From Microcebus murinus (taxonomy: Eukaryota > Chordata > Mammalia > Primates > Cheirogaleidae), in the NCBI RefSeq assembly GCF_040939455.1, contig NC_134117.1, positions 24,111,501 to 24,175,500 on the forward strand: a DNA stretch of 64,000 nt, read 5' to 3'. The notes beneath the pieces were generated by a model that saw only the letters and a program-made list of their open reading frames with translations, was not told the origin of the DNA and did not search any database. Positions 43,249 to 54,481 of the stretch are shown piece after piece (the first letter of the stretch is position 1; each line of letters starts with the position of its first letter). Both the position numbers and the translations under genes were made by a program.

Positions 43249-43623
43249 TTTTTTTCTTTTTGAGACAGAGTCTCGCTTTGTTGCCCAGGTTAGAGTGAGT
43301 GCCGTGGCGTCAGTATCAAAGAAGGAATGCTTCTACTCTCTTACAAAGACCACTAGAAAGAAAGCTCACAGCAACCTCAAACTCCTGGGCTCAAGCGATC
43401 CTTCTGCCTCAGCCTCCCGAGTAGCTGGGACTACAGGCATGCACCACCATGCCAGGCTAATTTTTTCTATATATATTAGTTGGCCAATTAATTTCTTTCT
43501 ATTTTTAGTAGAGACTGGGTCTCGCTCTTGCTCAGGCTGGTTTTGAACTCCTGACCTCGAGCAATCCGCCTGCCTCGGCCTCCCAGAGTGCTAGGATTAC
43601 AAGCGTGAGCCACCGCACCGGCC
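43249..43623 (-). mobile_element. Lemur-type Alu with 50-bp non-Alu replacement
   Basis: Flanked by TTGTGTCTGTG. The normal GTCAGCCTAGCTCACAGC is broken: after GGCGTCAG, 50 bp (43314-43363) of unrelated sequence replace CCTA before GCTCACAGC. Confidence 0.9.
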
Positions 43624-44607
43624 TTGTGTCTGTGTTTCTTAGCACAGTGCTGTGCACTTGGCGAAAGCTTGATAACGGTCACTCCTTGTTATTATCCGTA
43701 TTCTTCTTTGGTCTCCTGCTGCTTTGCTTTACGTTTTACTCAGAGGGGCACATCTTTCTCTTTCTCTGGGTTGCCTCTTTCTCTGCAGCTGCCTCTTTCT
43801 CTGAGGCTCCCACAACCAAGCAGAACAATGGCTCTAGGGACACAATGGGGCCTGGGCATGATGGTTTTTCTATGGCTGCTGCAGCTGCTGTTCCCTAGGG
43901 CTGTGGATGCACATGTTGGTCTTTTAGGAGCAAATTGACCGATCCAGGTGTTAAGCAAGCACCTACTGCATGGAGAAAGAGCCTGGTGGAAGCAGAGGAC
44001 AGAAATCAAGGATAGGCTGACCTGGCCCTGCCCTTACAGAGCTTGTGGCCTGGAGGAGAGTAAGGGAGGGATTTGGTTGCCTGATGCAGGGGCTGAGGGA
44101 CTTGAAAAGGGGAGAGAACACCTGAGTGGGTGTATTCGGCAGGGCTAACTGGGCCTGTGACACTGAATGGGCAGGATTTGATAAGATTGGGGGCATGGTG
44201 AGGTGAAAAATGCAGAGATTTGCTGTTTTGAATCTTGGCCTCTACTACTTGATTCGCATTGCTAAAGACTGAGCAGGAAGCATTAGTGCAGAGGGGAAAA
44301 ACTACTAACAAGCATAACTTGAAGGTAGGCACCCCCATCAGGTCTGCATATTATCACTAACTAGCTATCTGAGTTTACTCCTATATCTGTGAGGCAGAGA
44401 AAACAATTCTATTTTCTGCCTGTCCTCAGAAGTATCAAATGAACAGATGAAAATGAAAGGTATAATACCCAACGTGTCCCTTTCTCAACAAGCAGCTGAA
44501 TTGTCTGCTCTGTTTCCTGTTTCACACTCTGGAATCTTATCTCCTAGCCCAGCCTCCCCATAGGGAGCAGTTGGGGACCTTCCCTTTATCCTTAAGAATG
44601 GGCTCCT

Positions 44608-44625
44608 TTTTCATGGAGGTTTGTA

Positions 44626-44656
<31 letters not shown>
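44608..44656 (+). mobile_element. Ultra-short poly(A) retroinsertion with target-site duplication
   Basis: Twenty-four bases ending GAGGTTTGTATAATTT followed by about 25 A. Flanked by AAGAATGGGCTCCT at 44594-44607 and 44657-44670. The hallmarks are those of L1-machinery integration; the source RNA was not identified. Confidence 0.8.
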
Positions 44657-44661
<5 letters not shown>

Positions 44662-44894
44662 TGGGCTCCTCCTCCTCAGGCTGGAATGACCTTTCACCTT
44701 ACTGCAGAAGAGACCTTCTTCTGCTTCTCCCCGCCCCCCCAGATTATCACAGCAGCACTGGAGGGTCAACAGCTTCACCCCGGCCCCCAGGCCCCCCTGC
44801 CCCTTTCAAGCCACTGAGGAGTTTAGGGTCTACCCAGGAGCTCTTTCCTCAGTAGCTGGCGCTGAAACTTGTGTAGTGAGTCTCCATCCGTCTG

Positions 44895-45060
44895 CTCAGT
44901 AAAATCACCTGAGGAGCTGTTCAATACTACTGAGGCCCAGGCCTCACACAAACCAGTTAAATTGGAATCTCGAGATGGGCCCAGCATTGATCCCAACATC
45001 AGTATTTTTTTTAAAGCTCCCCAAGTGCCACCAGGGTTAAGACATTATGCTAATGGTGTG
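44895..45060 (+). repeat. hAT-Charlie-type remnant
   Basis: AGTAAAATCACCTGAGGAGC, TTGGAATCTCGAGATGGGCC and AACATCAGTATTTTTTTTAA match Charlie-derived MITE phrasing. Confidence 0.5.
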
Positions 45061-45351
45061 GCTCCCAGACGCCCTGGGAGCTACCTGATCCATTGCATCC
45101 CTTTCCTTCTGACCCCCAGAGAGCCCTTCTGCAAGGATGCCACCTTGCCCCCTTGAGCCCCGCTTCTCCCACCCTAAACCCAAAACATTCCCAGCCCACA
45201 ACCTGATCACCTCAAGGACCCCCGCAGACAGCCCTCATGACTCCCAGAGACGAAAGCATTCCCGTCCCCCTTGGGCCTGCCGTTTGTGTGACATCGGCCC
45301 CCAGTCCAGCCCACTCCTGCCCCTGAGCCCAGCAGCGGGCCAGTCTCTCAC

Positions 45352-45541
45352 CGAAATCGTGACAGCCAAAGCCTTATCCCGCGGCTGCCCGGAGCCAGGT
45401 GCAAGCCAGTGCGCCTGCGCGCACGCTATCCAGTGCTTCCCCAGCCGCTCCCTCCGCCCCCGCCCGGCGATTGGCTCCGCGCGGCTCTCAGGGCTGTAGC
45501 TCGGGCAGGTGACCGCGCACGAGGCTGCCGCCGCCATGTTT
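45352..45541 (-). promoter_or_regulatory. MFSD13A: Probable MFSD13A non-coding first exon and CpG promoter with a YY1-type element
   Basis: A CpG-rich block (about 45,360-45,540) lies at the distance expected for the MFSD13A start, judging by the human gene span. On the minus strand it contains AAACATGGCGGC (45541-45530), the classical YY1 site that often sits just at or downstream of a start site. A good splice donor TTTCG|GTGAGAG follows at 45352/45351. Splicing this exon to the acceptor at 36812 would give a first intron of 8.5 kb. No transcript evidence is available, so both the exon and its 5' limit are inferred. Confidence 0.5.
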
Positions 45542-47390
45542 CTCTCGGGCGCTTGCCCTTAGGGACCAAAAAGAGAAAGTGGACGCTGGCAAATAGAGGC
45601 AGGTTGCCTGGATTTCTGATTGGCTCACACCCTCTCTTTCACCTTCATGAAGGCTTAATATCGCTTCAGTTCAACTAGTTTTTTTTCTGAGTGCTCCCTT
45701 TCTTCCTCCCTCGTCCTTGCTTAGTATTAATCCAGACAATGAAGACAACACCTTCTTCCAAGCCTTATGATCTGACTGGATGCAAAGCTGAGGCAGATTT
45801 GGAGGTGGCAGCGGCACGACCTGGGACTCTCTGATGCTGCATTGTGAGCCCCTCAAGGGTGGACAGGGCCAGCTTGAGCCGTGGACACTATGGCTCTGGC
45901 CAGAGGAGCCAAAGCAGCGGACGTGGGGCACAGCCACCAGCGCCCTGAATGAGTGACCATACAGGTGACCTCCTCGTATTAATAGTAGTAATGATAAAAT
46001 ACAAGGAAGACCGAGCTCTTACTCTGTGCCCTGTACTGTGTTAAGAACTCTACATGCATTATTTTGTGAGTCCTCACATCTTCCTGGGAGGTAAGCACTA
46101 TTATCCCCATTTTACAGGCAAGAGAGTGAGACTTTGTCAAAAAAACAAAACAAAAATCAAGGAGTCTGGCATGTTGAATTGGCCTTTTCTGGCATGAACT
46201 AGGACTTTTATAAATTTGTTAAAGGAATCCCCCTGCCTTTCTATCTCTGGCCAGTGTGTGTCTTTATATCAAAGCAAACCTAAGTCTTTACTTAGCCCTC
46301 CCTGAGTGTCTTGTGGGGAAACGGGAATGGGGAGGGCCGGCAGGGGCCAGAACTGGATGTGACCCAATAGGAAATACGTTTGGCTCCTCATGTTGCACTT
46401 AATTCCCCATGGTTACACTCTGAGGCCCCTCAGCCCTCAGGTTTTAGAGACAATGTAACCTGTTGCCTTTTTATGTCAGCACCAGGCCTGGGCCTTAGCA
46501 ATTATCTCTGATTTCTCTCTGTGGCTACGAGGCACAGAGTTAACCGGGAAGGGGCATTGGGTGCAGCTAGAAGCCATATCTCCTGCCTGACTCCTTGAGC
46601 CCTATTGGAGTCCCTGGACCACAGGACAGAGAGAGACACAGCACTTTCTGTCCTTGAAATGCTCTCCCCCCTGGGCTTCCTACCTCTGTGATCCAGGTTC
46701 CACCCTGTTCTCCTACCTCTCTACTCCTCCTCAGTTCGTTCACTGGGCCACTTTCTCCCAGGGCTTCTAAAGGTAGAAGGAGGGTCCCCCAAGTTTCCAT
46801 CTTCAACATTCTTCATTTATTCACTCAAATTTTTAGTCCATGCCAGGCCATAAGCTATATGGGGTAAAGGGGAAAACAATATTTCTGCCTGCAAGAGGCA
46901 TACGTGGGAACTCAATAAGTTAGAAACCATGATGTTAACGGTGTGATCTGGACCAGAGACAAGCACAGCGCAGCAGCTGTTCTGGTAACGTCACCTACTG
47001 CCTTTTCTGTCATGACTATTCTACACCTCCCATCTCCAGCCTAAATGTAAAACAGCCTGCTGGACAGTTCCCAGAATGTCCCACCTGAACTCACCATTCC
47101 CCCAGCTTTTAGTCCCCCTCGGGTGTTTTCTATCTTCAGGATTGCCTTGACCTCCCACCCAGGCAGCCAAGCCAGAAACATGTCCATATGCTATCCTACC
47201 CCCCTCATCAAGGTGACCACATGGCATCAAACCCAGGTGGATTCCACTCCCATCTCTCTTTTCCATTCTTCTTGGCTAAAAAGGCATTGGCAAAATTGCA
47301 TTCCTCTCTGGAGGCTATCCATTTTCCAGCTCCCAGAGGCAGTTTGCATGCCTTGGCCCATGACTCCTTTCCATCTTCAAAGCCAGCAAT

Positions 47391-47664
47391 GAGCCAGGTG
47401 CAGTGGCTCATGCCTGTCATCCTAGCACTTTGGTAAGCTGAGGTGGGAGGATTGCTTGAAGCCATGAGTTTGAGACCAGCCTGAGCAATAGTGAGACCCC
47501 GTCTCCACAAAAAAAAAAAAAAAAAAAAAAAAATTAGCTTGGCATGGTGTCATGTGCCTATAGTCCCAACCACTTGGAATCACTTGAGCCTAGGGGTTTG
47601 AGGCTATGATAACACCACTGCACTCTAGCCCAGGTGACAGAGCGAGACCCTGTCAAAAAAAAAA
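47391..47664 (+). mobile_element. Older Alu
   Basis: AGCCAGGTGCAGTGGCTCAT to a poly(A) tail. Flanked by AAGCCAGCAATG/AAGCTAGCAATG. Confidence 0.85.
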
Positions 47665-47699
47665 AAGCTAGCAATGGCTGGTCAAGTCTTTCTCACATT

Positions 47700-47935
47700 G
47701 CATCACTCTGACATTGACTGTTCTGCCTCCCTCTTCCCCATTTAAGGATCCCTGTGATTACATTGGGTCCACCCAGATAATCTAGGATAATCTCATTTTA
47801 AGGTCAGTTAATTCGCAAACTTAATACCACCTTAATACCTTAATTCTCCCTTCCCATCTAACATAACATAGTCATAGGTTTCCAAGTATGAGAATATGAA
47901 CATCTTTGGGGGGGGCGGTTATTCTTTCTACCACA
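47700..47935 (+). mobile_element. MaLR/MLT-type LTR fragment
   Basis: Contains TGTGATTACATTGGGTCCAC, CCAGATAATCTAGGATAATC and a GAACATCTTTGGGGGG ending, as in MLT-type LTRs. It adjoins the Alu that ends at about 47,664. Confidence 0.6.
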
Positions 47936-48268
47936 GAAGACCACCCTGAACAAAGTCCCCTGCGTCCTGGGACCAGTCCTTAGAGTGGACATAGGGCAAG
48001 GCTTCTAAGGAGTGTTGGGTAGATTACAAATGAAACTCTAGCCAAGCCCCTTGCCTCCATCTAGAGCCTAGCCCCAGCAGCTGCCTTCACTAGGCCTCTG
48101 GCCCAAATTAGACTTAGGAGAGCAGCTCTCAGGAATAAAGCGACATCATGAGGGGGAGTGTGGGAGGCCTTCCCAGAGGGCAGTTGGGTTTTGAGGATAC
48201 TGAGAACCCAGAAGAACCTGTGGGGTTCTGTGGGAGGCTGCTTGAGTCAACAGAAGAAGGGGAAGGAG

Positions 48269-48545
48269 GCCGGGCACAGTGGTAATCCTAACGCTCTGGG
48301 AGGCTAAGGCAGGAGGATTGCCTAAGGCCAGGAGTTTGAGACCAGTCTGAGAAAGTGTGAGACCCTGTGTTTACTAAAAATAGAAAAATTAGTTGGTTGT
48401 GGTGGCGCATGCCTATAGTCCCAGATACTCGGGAGGCTAAGGCAGGAGGATCAATTAAACCCAGGAGTTTGAAGTTGTAGTGAGCTATGATGATGCCATT
48501 GCACTCTAGTCTGGGCTACAAAGACTATCTAAAAAAAAAAAAAAA
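48269..48545 (+). mobile_element. Older Alu
   Basis: GGCCGGGCACAGTGGTAATC start (a few bases missing from the left arm), A-rich end. Confidence 0.85.
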
Positions 48546-48730
48546 TGATGGGAGGAAGGAAAGTATGGCAGCCTCACAGCTAGGAGAGGTTATTAGTTTT
48601 AATTATCCACAACTATCACTCACCCCACTGGAGAAGGAAGGGGTGGAGGGGTTCTGACCCACAACCAAAGGGGCCTAGAGCTTAGATAGGGTTCACTCTG
48701 GATGAAGCAATCTTTCTGGCTTCACCCAAG

Positions 48731-48936
48731 TGACTTCTAGGCTTTGGCTTCAGTTGGACTGGGTTCAAATCTCACTGTGGTAGTTATAGGCTGTGATACT
48801 GTTGGAAGATGAGAAAGGGGAGCCTTCTCCAAATGACTTCTAGGCTTTGGCTTCAGTTGGACTGGGTTCAAATCTCACTGTGGTAGTTATAGGCTGTGAT
48901 ACTGTTGCAAGATGAGAAAGGGGAGCCTTCTCCAAA
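48731..48936 (+). repeat. 103-bp tandem duplication
   Basis: Two adjacent copies (48731-48833 and 48834-48936) starting TGACTTCTAGGCTTTGGCTT. The only difference I see is GTTGGAAG versus GTTGCAAG. Confidence 0.93.
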
Positions 48937-50320
48937 TGACTGACCCAGAGACCGGGCGATCACCAGTGAGGCTCAGAGGACAGGGTCCAAATTCTGAGCC
49001 TGGAACAAAGAGTGTAACAGTCCTTTATACATTTTTAGGAAGGGTGAGAAGCACAGTTACAATGTTATCTCTATTCCTAGTGGGGGCAGGGTCCTCAGCA
49101 GGCAGGCATGCCTTAAGTTCTTATCTTTTTGGTGCTGGCCTGCTCTTTGTAAGTAAGTTACAAAAGTCATAAAGCAAGTCAGCAGTTTTACAATCTAGAT
49201 CTTAGCACTTTTTGCAACTTTACACCTTTTGTCCATGGTACAGAGTTCCCACAGAATTTCTTCCTTTCACAGGGGCTGAGGACCCCTACCACAATCCCAG
49301 GAAAGCAGCCTAACTTCTCTGAGCCTTTGGTTCCTTATCCATTAAATGATAATATCACTATGTATTTCACATGGCTGTTAAGAATTAAAAGCACTGTGTA
49401 ACATTCTAGAGTGGGAGGATTTTGAGATAGTCTGAAAGAAACCCCAGCATGGATCGGCAATAGGACTAATATTGTGAACATGAGTCTTGAGACAGACATG
49501 GGGTTGAATTTTGCCCTTGCCATAACTAACTGTGTGAGTCTGGGCATGTTATTTAACCTACATTAGACCCAGCCATTGAAAACATTTATTGTTTACCAAC
49601 TAGAGGCAAGCAGCTTCTTGCTATGTAATGTGGGGATAATATTAGCACTACCTTCCTAGTATCAATGTAAACTTGAAGTCAGATGCTCACAGTCAACTTG
49701 AGTGCCTGGCGTGCAGGAACTTCACTCAAATATTAGGGTAACCGAACCCATCTGGAGGGGCTGAGAGGTTGGGGTGTAGGGACTGGGAGCTAACTCAGTG
49801 ATGCTGTAGGGAAGCAGTCCCTGAGCTTAGGGCTCTGCCTTTAGGGCAGGGCCACTATGACCGGTGCTCACTCTGGTGCAGACAGAGGCTGGCTGGCTCC
49901 TGGCCCGCTCGAGGTGTTTCCCTTTGCCTGGTAACGGGGAGGTGTGGCTGACACAGGGCATGGAGGGCACAGCAACTGAAAAGTGGTGGTGGAGGAGCCT
50001 CGCTCGGGATCCCTCTGGCTCCTCCAAATGCTGGGGACCAGCTCCCCCAGGCTGAAGGAGACAAGTGAGTGTGGAGTTACTGGGAAGAGCATGACAGGAG
50101 CTGAGGGCTTGAAAAGGCCTTGGGTCCCTATTCCGTGCCGGGAGCCAGGGGTTCAGTCCAACCCTGGGACAAGAGGTGAGGCGGGGAGCTAAACACTTGA
50201 TGTAGGGAGTTCCCGACAGTTATGATCCAGAGCTCTGGGTTACCAGGCCCCAGGGACAGACAGGGGTGAGAACAAAGTCTGTAACCACACACCCTCCACG
50301 ATAGGTCCGGACCAAGATGA

Positions 50321-51080
<760 letters not shown>

Positions 51081-51427
51081 GACGGTGCACCTCACCCGTC
51101 TTTGGTTTTTTCCATGCCTGCCCGCCTCCCGCCTCCTGCACTTCTTTAATTTCTTTCGCATGATTGCTGGACGTTGGGGGAGGACGAAAAGCAATTAAGG
51201 ACATCTCTGGGTGTTCTTTCCTTCTTGGGGCTTAGGAAGCAGAGAGTGGGGTGGTAGAAGGACCTGGACCCGCTGTTCCCTCTCTCGCTCCACCTTCCCT
51301 CCTTTTTCTCCTAAGAAGCCTGCCCTTCTGTAAGCCCCAACTTTCCCCTCCTCTCCTCCCTCTACCAGAGCTCCCCCACTCCCCGCAAAACTGAGGGAGC
51401 GACATCCCCAACTTGTAAAGAAAAGTA

Positions 51428-51433
51428 AATAAA
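51428..51433 (+). terminator. C10orf95: C10orf95 poly(A) signal
   Basis: AATAAA in AAGTAAATAAATGAGTG, about 435 bases after the stop codon, followed by a GT-rich stretch (AAGTGTACACTGTGAG), the usual downstream element. Confidence 0.7.
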
Positions 51434-51449
51434 TGAGTGAAGTCAAGTG

Positions 51450-52270
51450 TACACTGTGAGATCATTTTTATTTTGGGGATGGTGTTTCTTCTTTGGCGTA
51501 AAGGGAGTTTTAAATCCCCTCTGGGAGTACGAGAAGGCAGGGCGGATTGTTACAGTGGCCCTCTGGAGAATGTGGGGGCCCTGACCGCTGGGCCTACCTC
51601 CCCTCTTCCCCAGCTCCCTCTATGTTCAGGCTAACACCTACACTTCCTTGGTCCTGTGGCCCACCATCCACAGAGATGCTGAGGGTAGAAGCTCTATTGT
51701 TGAAGTGTGGTAGGCATGACTAGGGAAGGGCCGCCTGAGACCTGGGCTGAAGGCTGGCTTTGACGTTTCCTAACCTGTAACTGAAGGCTCTCTAGCCTCA
51801 GTTCCTTCATCTGTAAAGGAGACATAAAATAACCCAGCCTACTTGGAAGTAAGATGAAAGTCACTTCTTGTTTACCAATTCTTGCTAAGTATATATTTTT
51901 TTAATTTATAAATAGTTTATTACATTTCAATAAGTGTATTGTGAATCAATAAAGCAAAAGTTAAGGACCGTGAGCTCATTACCAAGCCAGTTATTGATTT
52001 TCAAGTTCCAAAATAGAATAATACAGGAAGGGTAAAGAGAAAATAGGAGTTTTTTGTGATAATAAAAAACTTAAGTATCTTAAGAAGACAGATCTAAAGA
52101 AATTATAAGACACAAAGGAATTTTCAGCAGCTAATTAGGATGTTTATTTAATCTCTTCACCTTTTCAGTAATTAGCAATGTTATTTGGTTTTTACTCTTA
52201 AAAAACACCTTTTAAAATCAGGTCAGAGGAGTTTTCAAAACTACCTCTTATTGACTCATTTATTCTTTCA
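51450..52270. other. AT-rich spacer after C10orf95
   Basis: Becomes AT-rich after about 51,880. I see no gene and no repeat I can name. Confidence 0.5.
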
Positions 52271-52273
52271 ACT

Positions 52274-52605
52274 TTTTTTTTTTTTTTTTTTTTGAGACAG
52301 AATCTCACTTTGTTGCCCAAGCTAGAGTGCCATGGCGTCAAGCCTAGCTCACAGCAACCTCAATCTCCTGGGCTCAGGCAATCCTGCTGCCTCAGCCTCT
52401 CGAGTAGCTGGGACTACAGGTATGAGCCACCATGCCCGGCTAATTTTTTCTATATATATTAGTTGGTCAATTAATTTCTTTCTATTTATAGTAGAGACAG
52501 GTCTTGCTCTTGCTCAGGCTGGTTTCGAACTCCTGACCTCCAGCAATCTGCCCGCCTCGGCCTCCCAGAGTGCTAGGATTACAGTCATGAGCCACCATGC
52601 CCGGC
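52274..52605 (-). mobile_element. Lemur-type Alu
   Basis: Flanked by TCTTTCAACTT. TTAGTTGGTCAATTAATTTC present. Confidence 0.9.
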
Positions 52606-52684
52606 CGTCTTTCAACTTCTTGTATATCCTCCTCTCTCGTCTTTGAAAAGTTTATCTTATTAGCTATCTATCTTATACCATTAT

Positions 52685-53062
52685 TTTAGACATCTCAGGC
52701 TGCCATAACAAAATACCTTAGACTGGGTAGGTTAAACAACAGAAATTTATTTTCTTATAGTCCTGAAAGTTAGAAGTTCAAGATCAATGTGTCAGCATGG
52801 TCAGTTTCTGGTGATGGCTCTTTTCCTGGCTTGCAGACAGCCAACTTCTCGCTATGTGCTCACAAGGTGGAATGGGGTGGTGTGGGGAGAGCGAACTGTC
52901 GGGTGGCTCCTTTTCTACCAGTCTCATCATGAGGACCCCACCCTCATGACCTCATCTAACCTTAATTACCTCCCAAAGGCTCCGTCTCCACATACCATCA
53001 CACGGGATAAGAGCTTCAACATATAAATTTCAGGGTGAGGCACAAACAGCCAGGCCACAACA
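52685..53062 (+). mobile_element. MLT1-type MaLR LTR
   Basis: Diagnostic phrases include GGCTGCCATAACAAAATACC, AACAACAGAAATTTATTTTC, CCCACCCTCATGACCTCATC, TAACCTTAATTACCTCC and CTTCAACATATAAATTTC in the order of MLT1 LTR consensus sequences. The element is diverged and old. Confidence 0.75.
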
Positions 53063-53269
53063 TTCACCAATTCAGAAAAATTGACACTGGCTCCAAACCA
53101 TCAAGCAGATAATATGAGAATGAATAAGTCAATTTGTTTTCAAACTATTCCTGGATAAAACTTCCCTTTTGCTTTCTCTTATAGTAATCTAATTCAACAG
53201 GAAAGGGACTTCCTAAAAAATTTATGAACTAACACTAATTTCATGAACTAGTTCTTTAAAAACCAAAGA

Positions 53270-53374
53270 TATGCCACACACCTGTAATTCCTGCTACTCA
53301 GTAGGCTGAGGTGTGTGTCTCCTTTCCAACTTTTTTTTTTGAGAGTCTCAAAAAAAAGATGGAAAGTGAGACAC
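53270..53374. repeat. Alu remnant ending in a 60-bp near-perfect hairpin
   Basis: A short Alu-like stretch (CACCTGTAATTCCTGCTACT, CAGTAGGCTGAGG) runs into inverted arms GTGTCTCCTTTCCAACTTTT... and ...AAAAGATGGAAAGTGAGACAC (53315-53374) around a GAGAGTCTC centre. Confidence 0.75.
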
Positions 53375-53859
53375 ATGTGGTTTTGTAAAAACTGAGAAAC
53401 CGAACATTAACTCATCTGTATGGGTATGTTTAATAAAAAACAACTTTTAATCCCCTATACCTTGTTTCTATGTTAACTAAAGATTCCTAAAATAATGTAA
53501 AGCATCTGTATGTCCTTGGAAAGTAATACAATGCACAAACATTTCTATATGACATTTTGATACATATTATAAAAGGAATGATGAATCACATATACTTTGA
53601 TTCAAAATATGGAAAATATAAATATTAAAATTGACAGTTATAAATGGTTTGTGTTGGATTTTACCTAATTTTAACACAAATAGTTATTTTTATCACATAC
53701 TACACAAATGAGAGCATAATAAACGTATTTCCCTGGATAGCACAAATTTCTTCATTGTAAAATATTTAAAATGTATGTAACTTTAAAAATACAGCTAAGA
53801 ACATTTGCTTAATGACTATGAAGTCAATAGACAGCATTTCTCAAATTTTCAAGTGGAAG

Positions 53860-54274
53860 TGAGGGGTCGAGACATTGCATACCTGCAAGGCCCACACCCC
53901 AGTGAAGCCGGGAACTAACATCCGGCTTCTGGAAACTGTTGCTTGCTTGCCACGGAAACCGTTGCTTGCTTGCTTGTTTGCGCCAACTTTGCATTGTTCG
54001 AACCCCTGTATAGTGGGGCTACCAGCCAACCAATCATCTTAAAGGTCAATGCATGATCCACACGTGATCAGCCACTGCATAGTGTATGCACCATAGAGAT
54101 AAAAGACACGCTGCAACCCTGGTCGGGGTCCTTGCCTACCAGAGTGGCCACTGCGTTGGTGCTCAAGGCTTGGACCCTGGCTAGCCAGAAAATAAACTCC
54201 TCTTGATTGTTTGCATCCTCGGTGTCTCTGTCTCTCTGTTGGGTGGGGTGGTGAGAGGTAGTCGACTCCCAACA
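53860..54274 (+). mobile_element. Solo LTR of a gammaretrovirus-like endogenous retrovirus
   Basis: A 415-bp element begins TGAGGGGTCGA and ends GACTCCCAACA, imperfect inverted ends of the TG...CA type. It is flanked on both sides by GAAG (53856-53859 and 54275-54278), a 4-bp target-site duplication. Inside, in LTR order, are a duplicated GTTGCTTGCTTG segment in U3, a TATA-like AGATAAAAG near 54096, and AATAAA at 54191. No primer-binding site or retroviral coding sequence follows, so it is a recombined solo LTR. The exact family was not determined. Confidence 0.75.
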
Positions 54275-54481
54275 GAAGGGTAGGAGAAAGCAGGACAAAA
54301 GGTGACTGAGATCACAGTTTAGGTGACTTGGCAAGGTCACCCAATTAGCAGGTTGCAGAGTTATATAAGGGACCCAGGATTTTCTTGTCTAAAAATGCTG
54401 CAGATTAGTGTTTTCAAGATGAAGGGGAAGAAAACCTTAATATAGTTCAGATCATTTAATACCATAAAACAGCTACAGAAA

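Larger units (their letters stand above)
36813..45351 (-). other. MFSD13A: MFSD13A inferred intron 1
   Basis: Repeat-rich non-coding DNA: Alus at 37221, 37957, 39370, 40458, 41583, 41882, 42385 and 43249, MIR fragments, two hAT-Charlie-type fragments, L2 remains and an ultra-short poly(A) retroinsertion at 44608. An open frame at 43624-43938 has a signal-peptide-like leader but no recognised family. Confidence 0.55.

Noticed and set aside
43624..43938. Open frame with a signal-peptide-like start (MALGTQWGLGMMVFLWLLQL)
   Set aside because: Inside the inferred MFSD13A intron, no splice context, no family resemblance, and it stops soon after. A chance frame is likelier.
52332..52646. Numerous 60-160-codon frames such as [20 protein letters not shown]
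   Set aside because: These are read-throughs of Alu elements and recur at nearly every reverse-oriented copy in the window.
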